DNA of 64,000 bases from Pseudomonas sp. MYb327 (GCF_040438925.1 NZ_CP159258.1:3424001-3488000); one strand, 5' to 3'. Shown: positions 35,745 through 46,305, counted from the first letter of the stretch. Notes: generated from the letters alone by a model not told the origin. Translations and numbers: made by a program.

Positions 35745-36974
35745 TCAGTCGATACCGGCTTGGGTGAAGGCCACCCGCAACCGATCCGCACTGGCCCGTT
35801 GGCAATTCAACTGAACCTGCGCCAGCCCCAGCCAATCCGCCATCCGCCGCAGATTCACCGCCAACGCCAACATCCCCTCTTCGTCCAGCCCCGGCTCTTC
35901 CTCGTGCACCGCATGCACCGCCAACCGCCCCGCTGCCCGCTCGGCTCGCAGATCAACCCGCGCAGCAATCCGCTCATTGTGCAAAAACGGCAAGACGTAA
36001 TAGCCATAGACCCGCTTGTCCTGTGGCGTGTAAATCTCCAGTCGATAGCGAAAGTCGAACAACCGCTCGGTGCGGCTGCGCTCCCAGATCAGCGAGTCGA
36101 AGGGTGAAAGCAATGCGCTGGCTTCGACCTTGCGCGGCACCTTGCACTCAGGCAGGCGATACGCCGGTTGCCGCCAGCCCTGGACTTCGCATGTGAGCAA
36201 CTGACCCGCCTCGACCAGTTCCGCCAGACGCGGGCGACTGTCGGCCGGGTTCAAGCGAAAATAGTCCCGCAAGTCTTTCTCGGTGGCCAAGCCCAAGGCT
36301 GCTGCCGCGTGCAGCAACAGACCACGCTGGGCCTCAGCCTCGCTGAGCAAGGACTGCGTCAGAATGGCCGAGGGAATCACCCGCTCCGGCAAGTCATAGA
36401 GCCGTTCAAATCCGCGCCGCCCGGCCACGGTCACTTCACCGGCGGCGAACAACCATTCCAGCGCATGCTTTTCCGCGCTCCAGTCCCACCAAGGCCCCGC
36501 CCGTTCCTGGCGGGTAGACAAGCTGCCGGCGCCCAATGCGCCCCGCTCCTCAACCGAAGCCAGCACCTGACGAATGGTGTCCTGCTGCTCTCGGCCAAAA
36601 CGTGCCAATTGCTGATAGATGTCTTCGCCGCGTGTTGCGCGCTGCATGCGCCAGCGCATCAATGGGTACATGGACAAGGGCAGCAATGAAGCTTCGTGGC
36701 CCCAGTATTCAAACAGCGTGCGACGTCGCCCCGAACTCCAGGCAGCCTGGTCGAGCAAGTCAGAAGAATAGGAACCTAATCGGGAAAACAACGGAAGGTA
36801 GTGCGAACGCACCAATGCATTGACGGAATCGATCTGCAAAATGCCCAGCCGTTCGATCAGACGGTTGATCTGAACCGGTTTGATCGTCGCTGGCGACTGG
36901 CGCCCGTTGAACCCTTGGGCGACCAGTGCCAGACGCCGAGCCTGTTTGAGGGTAAAGGACAACGTTGCGGGCAT
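35745..36974 (-). CDS. YcaQ-type DNA glycosylase, winged-helix protein
   Basis: A 409-residue protein of the YcaQ/AlkX family, winged-helix glycosylases that unhook DNA interstrand crosslinks and alkylated bases. The catalytic-type QxD motif appears as LQIDSVNAL, and WGHEASLLP and SPFDSLIWERSR are family hallmarks. Of two nearby ATGs, 36974 is six bases after AAGGAG while 36980 abuts it, so 36974 is chosen. Confidence 0.88.
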   Translation of the reverse strand: MPATLSFTLKQARRLALVAQGFNGRQSPATIKPVQINRLIERLGILQIDSVNALVRSHYLPLFSRLGSYSSDLLDQAAWSSGRRRTLFEYWGHEASLLPLSMYPLMRWRMQRATRGEDIYQQLARFGREQQDTIRQVLASVEERGALGAGSLSTRQERAGPWWDWSAEKHALEWLFAAGEVTVAGRRGFERLYDLPERVIPSAILTQSLLSEAEAQRGLLLHAAAALGLATEKDLRDYFRLNPADSRPRLAELVEAGQLLTCEVQGWRQPAYRLPECKVPRKVEASALLSPFDSLIWERSRTERLFDFRYRLEIYTPQDKRVYGYYVLPFLHNERIAARVDLRAERAAGRLAVHAVHEEEPGLDEEGMLALAVNLRRMADWLGLAQVQLNCQRASADRLRVAFTQAGID

Positions 36975-37038
36975 GGGCATCTCCTTGTCTGCTCGCAACC
37001 TACCTCACCGGTAAGTGGTTTGTGTAGCGATGCCATCA

Positions 37039-37254
37039 TCATTTATGCATCGGGTCGTTCCAGAACGGCTTGATCGACTCGTGCTCTACATCCGCACGGC
37101 TCATGCCGATGTCTTTCAGTGCTTCATCGCTCAAGCTTGCCAGCAGTTCGCGCTCGCGATGCAGCTCGTACCAGCGGCTGATCTTGTGCAGCAGATCGGA
37201 TATCAAGTGAACCGAATGGTGCTCTGCGCCGTGAAACTCATGTTGACCTTTCAT
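37039..37254 (-). CDS. DUF1127 small protein
   Basis: A 71-residue protein with the DUF1127 signature: RWYELHRERELLASLSDEALKDIGMSRADVEHE. Such proteins are small, basic to neutral, and some bind RNA or tune phosphate and carbon metabolism. It is divergent from the LysR gene at 37350, 95 bp apart, so it may be that regulator's target. Confidence 0.85.
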   Translation of the reverse strand: MKGQHEFHGAEHHSVHLISDLLHKISRWYELHRERELLASLSDEALKDIGMSRADVEHESIKPFWNDPMHK

Positions 37255-37349
37255 CTTGTTGCCCTCCGTTTGGATGGCTTCAGTCTCGCCCCAGGTCTAA
37301 GATCAATCCAACGAATGTTTCTGATGTTACACATCTCGGAGATTGATGA

Positions 37350-38204
37350 ATGTCTGCCTACCCGAGTATCGACACCGAAGTGCTGCGCACCTTTGTCGCC
37401 ATCGCCGACCAGGGTGGCTTTACCCGCGCAGGCGAGCAGGTCAATCGAACCCAGTCGGCCGTCAGCATGCAGATGAAGCGTCTGGAAGAGGACGTGCTAC
37501 AGCGCCAATTGTTCCAGCGTGACGGCCGGCAAGTGAGACTGACCGCGGAAGGCCAGGTGCTGCTGGGTTATGCCCGGCGCATCCTCAAGTTGCACAGCGA
37601 AGTGTTCAACACTCTGCGCGAGCCACACATGGTCGGCATGGTGCGCATCGGCACGCCGGATGATTACGTGATGCGGTTTCTGCCAGGGATTTTGCGACGG
37701 TTTGCCCAGTCGTATCCGCTGATCCAGATTGAAGTCCACTGCGAATCATCAAAACAATTGCTGTTGCGCCAGGATCTTGACCTGACCATCGTCACCCGCG
37801 AACCGGGCAACGAGATTGGTCAGTTGTTGCGCAAAGAGCGATTTGTCTGGGCCGAGGCGCAATGCTTCAACGCCCACGAGCAAACCCCGCTGCCGCTGGC
37901 AATGTTCAACAGCGATTGCTTCTGCCGCTTGTGGGCCTGCAACGCCCTCGATGCGATGGGGCGCGATTATCGCGTGGCGTATAACAGCGACAGTCTGTCG
38001 GCGATCATGGCGGTGGTCAGTGCCGGCCTGGCGGTGACCGCGCAACTGGAAAGCCTGGTCACTTCGGACATGCGCATTCTGGGTGAAGCCGAAGATCTGC
38101 CGGTGTTGCCCGAGGCCAGCATCATGCTGTTGCGCAACCTGCACAATCCGTCGCCGATTACCGAGTGTCTGGCCGAACACATCGTTGAAGGCTTCAAACT
38201 TTAA
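37350..38204 (+). CDS. LysR-family transcription regulator
   Basis: A 284-residue LysR protein. The N-terminal helix-turn-helix (VAIADQGGFTRAGEQVNRTQSAVSMQ) covers about residues 15-45, followed by the linker helix and a periplasmic-binding-protein-like effector domain from about 95. The effector is unknown. It is divergent from the DUF1127 gene and its end overlaps the end of the TauE gene by 11 bp. Confidence 0.9.
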   Translation: MSAYPSIDTEVLRTFVAIADQGGFTRAGEQVNRTQSAVSMQMKRLEEDVLQRQLFQRDGRQVRLTAEGQVLLGYARRILKLHSEVFNTLREPHMVGMVRIGTPDDYVMRFLPGILRRFAQSYPLIQIEVHCESSKQLLLRQDLDLTIVTREPGNEIGQLLRKERFVWAEAQCFNAHEQTPLPLAMFNSDCFCRLWACNALDAMGRDYRVAYNSDSLSAIMAVVSAGLAVTAQLESLVTSDMRILGEAEDLPVLPEASIMLLRNLHNPSPITECLAEHIVEGFKL

Positions 38205-38943
38205 AGGCGAGCATCACCGCGCAGAGCACCAGAAAGCCGCAGAATAACGAACGCAGTAAGTGTTCCGGCATGGCGTGGGCGACTTTCACACCCCAACTGA
38301 TGCTCATCAGACCGCCAATTGCCAAAGGCACACCGATCATCCAGTCCACTTGATGGTGCACGGCATAAGTGACCAGGGTGACGCCCGTGCTCGGCAACGC
38401 CAGCGCCAGCGACAAGCCCTGCGCCACCACTTGAGTGGTGCCAAACACACTGGTCAGCACCGGTGTCGCCACAACCGCCCCGCCCACACCAAACAACCCG
38501 CCCATGGTGCCGGATGCCGCGCCCAGCACACCGAGCCACGGCCACGAATAGTTCATCTGCGCAGAAGCGGGCGCACTGGCAAAGAACATTCGCACCAGGT
38601 TGTAGGCTGATAGCGCGATCAGGAACGCCACAAATCCTACGCGCATGGTTTGCGCATCAATGCCCACGGCCCAGATTGACCCCAGCCAGGCAAAACAGAA
38701 TCCCATCGAGGCCAGTGGCAATGCGTGGCGCAACTCGATGCGGACGCGTTGGTGATAGCGCCACAGCGCCAGCATCACATTCGGCACCACCATCACCAGT
38801 GCCGTGCCTTGGGCAATCTGCTGGTCAAGACCAAACAGTACACCCAGCAGCGGAATGGCGATCAACCCGCCGCCAATGCCGAAAATGCCCCCAAGGGTTC
38901 CCAGCGCCGCACCAAAGACCAGATACAACAAAAACTCAATCAC
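38194..38943 (-). CDS. TauE/SafE-family anion exporter
   Basis: A 249-residue membrane protein with about eight hydrophobic segments and the two internal repeats of the family: GTLGGIFGIGGGLIAIPLL near residue 13 and GTMGGLFGVGGAVVATPVL near 140. It exports sulfite-like or organosulfonate anions in characterised members. The start is GTG at 38943, with AGGGGA upstream; a longer open frame is not supported. Divergent from a LysR gene that is a likely regulator. Confidence 0.87.
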   Translation of the reverse strand: MIEFLLYLVFGAALGTLGGIFGIGGGLIAIPLLGVLFGLDQQIAQGTALVMVVPNVMLALWRYHQRVRIELRHALPLASMGFCFAWLGSIWAVGIDAQTMRVGFVAFLIALSAYNLVRMFFASAPASAQMNYSWPWLGVLGAASGTMGGLFGVGGAVVATPVLTSVFGTTQVVAQGLSLALALPSTGVTLVTYAVHHQVDWMIGVPLAIGGLMSISWGVKVAHAMPEHLLRSLFCGFLVLCAVMLAFKV

Positions 38944-39053
38944 AGCGATTCCCCTACGTTGTAGGCTTTTCATCCTACGCAGATGGTTCTGGCAGGGAAA
39001 CGCACAGCAACGCACAATGGCTGTGCCAATCTCGCACAAGCGTTGAAGTCCAT

Positions 39054-40010
39054 ATGAATCCGAATCAACTGACCGACCAACTGGGCTTGTTTCTGGACGT
39101 GCTGGAAACCGGCAGTTTTTCTGCCGCATCGCGCCGTCATCCGCTGACGCCTTCGGCAGTGGCTCGGCGCATCGACAGCCTGGAACATGCCGTGGGCAGC
39201 AAGTTGTTCATTCGCAGCACTCACGCCGTGCGCGCAACGCCTGCGGGACAGGCGTTTGCTGAGCGGGCACGACGGATCGTTGCCGAATTGCGCTTGGCCA
39301 GAGCGGAGGCCGTATCCCTCAGCAGCGCGCCAGAAGGTTTGATTCGGGTCGATGCACCGGCAGCCTTCGGCCGAAGGCATTTGGCACCCGTGATAGCCGA
39401 CTTTCTGACGCTCTATCCGGGCCTCGACGTGCAACTGCACCTGATCGACAGTTTTGTCGACATGCAAGGCTTGAACCTGGGCAAGGTCGATCTGGTGCTA
39501 CGCGCCGGGCAACTGGCCGACACCCGGCTGGTCGCCACGCCTTTGGCAAGCATAGTGCGCATTGCCTGCGCCAGCCCCGATTATTTGCAGAGACGCGGTA
39601 TACCAACCGATCAGGCGCAGTTGGTAGAACATGACGGACTGGACTGGGACGGTCTCGCCCCGCCCTTCGCCTGGCGCTTCGAACGGGACGGCCAGATGCA
39701 GATGCACCGTCCTTCGCGCATCCGCATGAGCGCCAACAATGCCGAGGCACTGGCCTGCGGTGCATTGGCGGGTTTGGGCATCGCGCACCTACCGACCTGG
39801 CTGGCCAGCGAATACTTGTTGCGAGGCGAACTGTTGCCCTTGTTCTGCGAAAACGGCCTGCCCAAACCAGAAAGCGCCGGCATCTATGCCCTGCGTCTAG
39901 AGCAACAACCTAACTCCCGTAGCCGCTTACTCCTCGAATATTTGAAAACCCGCTTCAGCCCGATCCCGCCGTGGGACCTGGTGCTGCAAACCCATCTGGG
40001 CCGCCACTGA
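39054..40010 (+). CDS. LysR-family transcription regulator
   Basis: A 318-residue LysR regulator; helix-turn-helix at about residues 18-45 (ETGSFSAASRRHPLTPSAVARRI), effector domain after about 90. It starts 110 bp from the divergent TauE exporter gene, so it probably controls that gene and its own. Confidence 0.9.
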   Translation: MNPNQLTDQLGLFLDVLETGSFSAASRRHPLTPSAVARRIDSLEHAVGSKLFIRSTHAVRATPAGQAFAERARRIVAELRLARAEAVSLSSAPEGLIRVDAPAAFGRRHLAPVIADFLTLYPGLDVQLHLIDSFVDMQGLNLGKVDLVLRAGQLADTRLVATPLASIVRIACASPDYLQRRGIPTDQAQLVEHDGLDWDGLAPPFAWRFERDGQMQMHRPSRIRMSANNAEALACGALAGLGIAHLPTWLASEYLLRGELLPLFCENGLPKPESAGIYALRLEQQPNSRSRLLLEYLKTRFSPIPPWDLVLQTHLGRH

Positions 40011-40078
40011 TCCAGAATTGTCTGGCGCCTTAAAGATTTGCCCGCTAGATTCTGAAGATCACTGATCAAGGCTTCGAA

Positions 40079-40540
40079 ATGACCACCAAGCGCAACCCCC
40101 CGGACACCTGCGATGACCTGCTGCTGGACAATCAGGCCTGCTTCGCCCTGCACTCCACTTCGCTGATGATGACCAAGGTCTACAAACCTTTGCTGCAGGC
40201 GCTGGGCCTGACCTATCCGCAGTACTTGGCGATGATGGTGCTGTGGGAACAGGATGGCTTGACTGTAGGCGAAATCAGCGCGCGCCTGTTGACCGATCCC
40301 GGCTCGCTGACGCCGTTACTCAAACGCCTGGAAGTAGAAGGCTTGCTCAGCCGCACCCGCAGCCGTGAAGACGAGCGCGTGGTAATCGTCGAACTCACCG
40401 AACAGGGCCGCGCACTGCGCGACAGAGCACGGGACATTCCCCAATGCATCCTCGGCGCCAGCGGCATGACCCTGGAGCGATTGCAGAAGCTACAGGCGGA
40501 GCTGCAAGAGCTGCGTCGTCACCTGCAAGACAACGTCTGA
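40079..40540 (+). CDS. ohrR: Organic-hydroperoxide-sensing MarR-family repressor OhrR
   Basis: A 153-residue MarR-family protein. Cys21 in LDNQACFALHS is the conserved peroxide-sensing cysteine of OhrR; the winged helix is LTVGEISARLLTDPGSLTPLLKRLE followed by SREDERVVIVELT. It represses ohr until oxidised by organic peroxides. Located 350 bp before ohr in the same direction. Confidence 0.92.
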   Translation: MTTKRNPPDTCDDLLLDNQACFALHSTSLMMTKVYKPLLQALGLTYPQYLAMMVLWEQDGLTVGEISARLLTDPGSLTPLLKRLEVEGLLSRTRSREDERVVIVELTEQGRALRDRARDIPQCILGASGMTLERLQKLQAELQELRRHLQDNV

Positions 40541-40564
40541 TCTTCAATCCACTGAAGATCCCCG

Positions 40565-40654
40565 TGTGGGAGCGAGCCTGCTCGCGATAGCAGTGTCACA
40601 TTCGGCATCTGTACTGACTGACACGCCTCCATCGCGATCAGGCTCGCTCCTACA
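40565..40654. repeat. REP-type inverted repeat pair
   Basis: TGTGGGAGCGAGCCTGCTCGCGAT and its near-inverse ATCGCGAT...GGCTCGCTCCTACA, about 40 bp apart. Confidence 0.82.
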
Positions 40655-40794
40655 TTTGTCCTGCGTTAAAGCACAACACCAGGGTCGCTCCCTCCTGCTG
40701 TAAAAAAATCCCTCATCGATAGCTCTAACTCAAGCCTTCCAAGCGAACACCATCATCGCGCTTCTATTTTTTTCAATCTTCTTCAAGAATTTAT

Positions 40795-40866
40795 CTTGCG
40801 CACTAAACATTAGCGCGATACATTCATCTCGCACTTACTTAGCGCGCAAACATTTAGCGCAAACAA
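40795..40866 (+). promoter_or_regulatory. Putative OhrR operator region of ohr
   Basis: TTAGCGC occurs three times (40810, 40839, 40854), twice preceded by AAACAT, with related TTGCGC at 40796. The clustered, partly palindromic GCGC core just upstream of ohr is what a MarR-type repressor site would look like. Direct binding is inferred. Confidence 0.5.
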
Positions 40867-40890
40867 ATCAAATCGAACGAGGCTTTCACC

Positions 40891-41310
40891 ATGCAAACTC
40901 TCTACACCGCAGTTGCAACTTCCACCGGTGGCCGTGACGGTCGTGCGATTTCCAGTGACAACATTCTCGACGTCAAACTCGCCACGCCGAAAGAACTCGG
41001 CGGTGCTGGCGGCGCGGCAACCAACCCTGAGCAACTGTTCGCCGCCGGCTACTCCGCCTGCTTCATCGGCGCGCTGAAATTCGTCGCGAGCCAGACAAAA
41101 CGCAACATCCCGGACGACGCCTCGATCACCGCCCATGTCGGCATCGGCCAGATCCCCGGCGGTTTCGGTCTGGACATCGACCTGCACATCAGCCTGCCCG
41201 GCCTCGAACAAGCCGACGCACAAAGCCTGGTCGACGCAGCCCACCAAGTCTGCCCGTACTCCAACGCCACCCGTGGCAACGTTGATGTGCGTCTGCACGT
41301 TACCGTCTAA
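40891..41310 (+). CDS. ohr: Organic hydroperoxide resistance protein Ohr
   Basis: A 139-residue thiol peroxidase reducing organic hydroperoxides. Catalytic Cys57 (YSACFIG) and resolving Cys121 (QVCPYSNA) are both present, with the conserved Arg in the N-terminal GGRDGRA. GAGG precedes the ATG. Regulated by OhrR, encoded upstream. Confidence 0.96.
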   Translation: MQTLYTAVATSTGGRDGRAISSDNILDVKLATPKELGGAGGAATNPEQLFAAGYSACFIGALKFVASQTKRNIPDDASITAHVGIGQIPGGFGLDIDLHISLPGLEQADAQSLVDAAHQVCPYSNATRGNVDVRLHVTV

Positions 41311-41343
41311 CCGCTGACTTCCAGGCCCGAACAGGAAATGAAC

Positions 41344-42357
41344 ATGCACACTTTCAGCAAAGTCTTGACCGGTACCCTTCTCGCCCTGTCCATCCACAGC
41401 GCATTCGCCGGCGACGTTGAATACAACACCCAGGCGTTTCTTGATGTGCTGAATGCCGGCACCGGTAAACCGATGGAGCAAATGACGCCTGCCGATGCGC
41501 GCGCCGTGCTGGTGGGCGCGCAGGCCGGGGTCAAGCTGACGCTGCCAAAAGCCGACGTCAGCGAGAAGACCATTCAAGTCGACGGCCAACCGCTGAGCCT
41601 GACCATCGTCCGGCCGGCCGGGGTCAAGAGTGAGCTGCCGGTGTTCATGTTCTTCCACGGCGGTGGTTGGGTCCTGGGGGATTTTCCGACCCACGAGCGA
41701 CTGGTTCGCGACTTAGTAGTGGGTTCAGGTGCGGCGGCGGTTTTCGTCAACTACACCCCATCGCCGGAAGCCCATTACCCGGTGGCGATCAACCAGGCTT
41801 ACGCCGCGACTAAATGGGTGGCCGAGCACGGCAAAGAGATCAACGTCGATGGCAAACGCCTGGCCGTGGCCGGCAACAGCGTCGGCGGCAACATGGCAGC
41901 CGTCGTCGCACTGATGGCAAAAGACAAGGGCACGCCAGCCATCAAGTTCCAGGTTCTGCTGTGGCCGGTGACCGATGCCAACTTTGAAACCGCCTCCTAC
42001 AACCAGTTTGCCGAGGGCCACTTCCTTACCAAGAACATGATGAAGTGGTTCTGGGACAACTACACCACCGACGCCAAGCAGCGTAACGAGATCTACGCCT
42101 CGCCGTTGCGGGCCACCACCGCACAACTCAAGGGCCTGCCACCCGCCCTGGTGCAAACGGCCGGCGCCGATGTGCTGCGAGATGAAGGTGAAGCCTATGC
42201 GCGCAAACTCGACGAAGCCGGCGTGCCGGTGACCTCGGTCCGCTACAACGGCATGATCCACGATTATGGGTTGCTGAACGTGGTGAGTCAGGTGCCGGCA
42301 GTGCGTTCGGCGATGTTGCAGGCGTCCGAAGAGTTGAAACAACACCTGAAGAAATAA
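41344..42357 (+). CDS. Exported alpha/beta hydrolase (HSL-type esterase)
   Basis: A 337-residue hydrolase with a signal peptide (KVLTGTLLALSIHSAFA). The oxyanion motif HGGGW is at about 105, the nucleophile Ser179 is in GNSVGG, and the Asp and His follow in GADVLRDE and MIHDYG. These place it in the hormone-sensitive-lipase family, acting on short esters in the periplasm. ATG 41344 is seven bases after AGGA; an ATG two codons earlier is possible. Starts 33 bp after ohr, so it may share its transcript. Confidence 0.88.
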   Translation: MHTFSKVLTGTLLALSIHSAFAGDVEYNTQAFLDVLNAGTGKPMEQMTPADARAVLVGAQAGVKLTLPKADVSEKTIQVDGQPLSLTIVRPAGVKSELPVFMFFHGGGWVLGDFPTHERLVRDLVVGSGAAAVFVNYTPSPEAHYPVAINQAYAATKWVAEHGKEINVDGKRLAVAGNSVGGNMAAVVALMAKDKGTPAIKFQVLLWPVTDANFETASYNQFAEGHFLTKNMMKWFWDNYTTDAKQRNEIYASPLRATTAQLKGLPPALVQTAGADVLRDEGEAYARKLDEAGVPVTSVRYNGMIHDYGLLNVVSQVPAVRSAMLQASEELKQHLKK

Positions 42358-42365
42358 CACCCTTG

Positions 42366-42435
42366 CCTGTAGGAGCCCGGCTTGCCGGCGATGGCGCCCT
42401 TGAGACCGCCATCGCCGGTAAGTCGGGCCTACAGG
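42366..42435. repeat. REP-type inverted repeat pair
   Basis: CCTGTAGGAGCCCGGCTTGCC and the imperfect inverse ending GGGCCTACAGG, with CGATGGCG/CGCCATCG inside. Confidence 0.75.
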
Positions 42436-42484
42436 TTTCGCGTTGTGCCGTAGTTAATGTCCGCACCACACATTTAAACAGGTA

Positions 42485-42517
42485 CAAAAAAGCCCGACTC
42501 AATGGTCGGGCTTTTTC
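42485..42517. terminator. Bidirectional terminator before efp
   Basis: AAAAAGCCCGAC/GTCGGGCTTTTT stem with A/T runs both sides, between the convergent esterase and efp genes. Confidence 0.92.
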
Positions 42518-42533
42518 ATTCCTGAAGCAGTGC

Positions 42534-43103
42534 TTATTTAGCACGGCCTTTGTAGGAACCGCCTTCGCGGGTATCGATCTCGATCATGTCGCCGATTTCG
42601 ATGAAGTCAGCAACCGACAGTTCGGTACCGTTCTTCAGTTTGGCAGGCTTCATTACCTTGCCGGAAGTGTCGCCGCGAGCGGAACCTTCGGTGTAGTCAA
42701 CCTGACGCACGATGGTGGTCGGCAGTTCTACGGAAACCAGACGCTCTTCGAAGAAGATCGCTTCGCAAACATCGGTCATGCCTTCTTCAACGAAAGGCAG
42801 AACGGCTTCGATGTCTTCAGCGTTCAGCTCGTACATGGTGTAGTCGGTGGTGTCCATGAACGTGTAGGTGTCGCCGCTGATGAAGGACAGGGTCGCTTCT
42901 TTGCGGTCGAGGATTACGTCGTCCAGTTTGTCGTCGGCGCTGTAAACGATCTCGGTCTTGTAACCGGTCAGCAGGTTTTTCAGCTTGGTCTTCATGATCG
43001 CGCTGTTACGACCCGACTTGGTGAATTCAGCTTTCTGAACCAGCCAAGGATCGTTTTCGAGACGGATCACGGTACCGGGTTTCAGTTCTTTACCAGTTTT
43101 CAT
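42534..43103 (-). CDS. efp: Elongation factor P
   Basis: A 189-residue EF-P, which relieves ribosome stalling at polyproline stretches. The loop at the tip of domain I reads KSGRNSA with Arg32, the residue that is rhamnosylated in Pseudomonas rather than lysine-modified. The end [16 protein letters not shown] is canonical. The gene for the modifying enzyme lies directly upstream. Confidence 0.98.
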   Translation of the reverse strand: MKTGKELKPGTVIRLENDPWLVQKAEFTKSGRNSAIMKTKLKNLLTGYKTEIVYSADDKLDDVILDRKEATLSFISGDTYTFMDTTDYTMYELNAEDIEAVLPFVEEGMTDVCEAIFFEERLVSVELPTTIVRQVDYTEGSARGDTSGKVMKPAKLKNGTELSVADFIEIGDMIEIDTREGGSYKGRAK

Positions 43104-43151
43104 TGCGAATATCCGAATTTGGATGGGATTTACAAAAATCTAGGCCGCGTA

Positions 43152-44294
43152 TCATATCCAATTTACATAAAACTGTACCAGCGCTGCGGCAAGATCGGCC
43201 TGCAAGGCCTGTTCCAGACACCACGAATCAGCGTGTTTTTGCAGCTCTGGCCAGTGTTTGCGGGTCGATTGCCAGTGATCGGACATTTTCTCACCGGCAT
43301 TCCACGCCCGCCAGAGACCGCTCATCGCCTCGCGAGCCTGAGGGGAAAGCGCTTGCGTATAGATCGCAAGGAAGGCTTCCAGCTTTTCCAGATGGACATC
43401 TTCTTCCTGCTGATAGATATGCCAGAGCAACGGCCGGCCGGCCCACTGGGCGCGGACAAATGAATCCTCACCACGCACGGCATTGAAATCGCAGCACCAC
43501 AGCAAGTGGTCGTACTGGTCCTGTCGGACGAACGGCAGCACTTGCACGGTCAAGCTATCGCGCACGTGCAGCGCACCGGCCGCCAGCCCCTGCAACCCTA
43601 GCCAACGCTCGACATCTCCGAGAATCCGCCCTTCCGGCACCAATAGATGAGTGGGCGTCGAATCGCCGGCCAACGTATCCAGCCAACTGGTCAGTCCGGT
43701 GTTTTCGTAGGCAAACAGTGAGATCAGTTGCGCGCCTTTGGCGCGATCAATCCCCAAGCTCTGCAGGAAGATTCCTTGCGCCTCGGGATCTTGCTGAAAT
43801 GCCCTGCGACGCTCGAGCAAGCCGCTTTCACGCAGCAAGCCACCGGTGCCTTTGCAAAACCCCGGGAAGAAAAAGAACTTCTGTACATTCTTGTACTTCA
43901 CCGACGGCAAGCCATGGCAGCCGACCACCCAGTCCTCGGCACTCAGGTAATCGAGGTTCATCCACAGCGGCGGTTTTTCCCGCTCAGCCATGGCGTCCAT
44001 ATAGGCACTCGGCAGTTGACAGGCAAACGCGGCGATCACCACATCAGCCGCATCGGCAGGCTGCCAGTCGGCCGGCCACTGCCGCACTTCAACACCTTGC
44101 TGCCATTGCTGCGATGCGTGGGGATCGATTTCCGGGCAGAGGCGTTCGAACGCGCGCAAATCATCGACCCACAAACGTACCGCCAGCGAATGCTCGGCCA
44201 CCAGTTGCCGGGCCAGGCGCCAGGTCACGCCGATGTCGCCAAAGTTGTCGACCACAGTGCAAAAAATATCCCAGCGGGTTTTCGTTTCAGGCAT
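43152..44294 (-). CDS. earP: EF-P arginine rhamnosyltransferase EarP
   Basis: A 380-residue GT-B glycosyltransferase that moves rhamnose from dTDP-rhamnose to Arg32 of EF-P. The N-terminal acceptor-site motif is VVDNFGDIGV, with Asp16 and Asp20 as the key acidic residues, and the C-terminal donor-binding region contains FNAVRGEDSFVRAQWAGRPLLWHIY. It ends 48 bp before efp on the same strand. Confidence 0.97.
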   Translation of the reverse strand: MPETKTRWDIFCTVVDNFGDIGVTWRLARQLVAEHSLAVRLWVDDLRAFERLCPEIDPHASQQWQQGVEVRQWPADWQPADAADVVIAAFACQLPSAYMDAMAEREKPPLWMNLDYLSAEDWVVGCHGLPSVKYKNVQKFFFFPGFCKGTGGLLRESGLLERRRAFQQDPEAQGIFLQSLGIDRAKGAQLISLFAYENTGLTSWLDTLAGDSTPTHLLVPEGRILGDVERWLGLQGLAAGALHVRDSLTVQVLPFVRQDQYDHLLWCCDFNAVRGEDSFVRAQWAGRPLLWHIYQQEEDVHLEKLEAFLAIYTQALSPQAREAMSGLWRAWNAGEKMSDHWQSTRKHWPELQKHADSWCLEQALQADLAAALVQFYVNWI

Positions 44295-44419
44295 TCCAGG
44301 CTCCCGTTGGCAAAGGCAACGATTGTCCGCATAAATTACTCCGCGCAGAAGAGCCGACGACGATTAATCTTCGTGCGACAATCGCCCAACGCCCGCGACC
44401 CCACCGCCAGGAGGCAGCC

Positions 44420-44830
44420 ATGCCCTACCGCTCAACCCCGCGCCGTTCTTTGCCGATTCAACTCAACGCTCTGCAACTGACCGGCAGCATCGCCCTCGGT
44501 TTATGGCTGGGGTTCATCGCAATCGCGCTGACCTGCTGGCTGGCTTCACGCTTTCTGTTCAATGAACAAATGGCCCCCGTGGCCCACGCCATCGAGCATC
44601 TGGCCACTCCGCCCGTGGTGGCGCAACCGGTGCCGGATATCCCGCCACAAAGTCCTATTTTTGAACAGTACGAAGAAAACCTGCGCAAGAACGAGCAGGC
44701 ACAACGACTCGATCAAGCGCGCAGCAGCAACCGCAATCTGTCGAACCCCAAATGCCAGTTCTGGCTGCAACAGGACCAGACGGCACCGAGCGAAAAAAGC
44801 CGCGCCAACGTCCTGCAATTCTGCGATTGA
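44420..44830 (+). CDS. Single-pass membrane hypothetical protein
   Basis: A 136-residue protein with one hydrophobic helix (about residues 22-45), then a Pro-rich stretch and a charged tail with a Cys pair (KCQFW and QFCD). AGGAGG stands before the ATG. It overlaps nothing but ends 2 bp before the Gre-like gene, so the two are co-transcribed. Divergent from earP. Family not recognised. Confidence 0.65.
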   Translation: MPYRSTPRRSLPIQLNALQLTGSIALGLWLGFIAIALTCWLASRFLFNEQMAPVAHAIEHLATPPVVAQPVPDIPPQSPIFEQYEENLRKNEQAQRLDQARSSNRNLSNPKCQFWLQQDQTAPSEKSRANVLQFCD

Positions 44831-44832
44831 TC

Positions 44833-45315
44833 ATGAACAAACAAACTGTCCACCAACTGATTCTCGACAAACTGCGGATCGATCTCGACATCGCCGAGCG
44901 CGCTGCGCAAACGGCCTACGAGACCGCGACCCACGAAGAAAACATCGCCGAAAACAAGTACGACACGTTGGGACTGGAAGCGTCTTATCTGGCCGCCGGG
45001 CAGGCCAAGCGCGTCGAGGAAATTCGCCAGTCATTGGCGCTTTGCCAGAACCTTGCGCTGCGCCCTTACGACAAACAGCGCGGTATTGAAGTCGGCGCGC
45101 TGCTTGGCCTGGAAGATGAAAAGGGTCGCGAGCAGTGGCTGTTTCTGGCGCCTGATGCGGCAGGCTTGAAGGTCGATCTGGTGGGGCAGTTGATTACCGT
45201 CATCACCCCGCGCTCGCCGCTGGGCAAAAGCCTTCTGGGCAAGTTCGAAGGTGATGAGGTGGAGATTCTGGTGGCGGGTGCTCGGCAACAGTTTGCTGTC
45301 ACCGAGGTTGTTTAA
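44833..45315 (+). CDS. GreA/GreB-fold elongation-factor-like protein
   Basis: A 160-residue protein with a helical N-terminal coiled coil (about 1-75) and a C-terminal FKBP-like beta domain (about 85-160) containing VITPRSPLGKSLLGK, the signature of the Gre C-terminal domain. It is probably an RNA-polymerase secondary-channel binder; whether it has acidic tip residues needed for transcript cleavage is unclear. Two bases after the membrane protein gene. Confidence 0.75.
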   Translation: MNKQTVHQLILDKLRIDLDIAERAAQTAYETATHEENIAENKYDTLGLEASYLAAGQAKRVEEIRQSLALCQNLALRPYDKQRGIEVGALLGLEDEKGREQWLFLAPDAAGLKVDLVGQLITVITPRSPLGKSLLGKFEGDEVEILVAGARQQFAVTEVV

Positions 45316-45321
45316 ACGGGC

Positions 45322-46305
<984 letters not shown>

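Larger units (their letters stand above)
40541..40890. other. Intergenic between ohrR and ohr
   Basis: Holds a REP pair (40565-40654) and then the ohr promoter with repeated TTAGCGC sites. No gene is seen. Confidence 0.6.

Noticed and set aside
38463..39053. Long N-terminal extension of the LysR gene
   Set aside because: It covers the opposite-strand TauE gene; the LysR helix-turn-helix begins right after ATG 39054.
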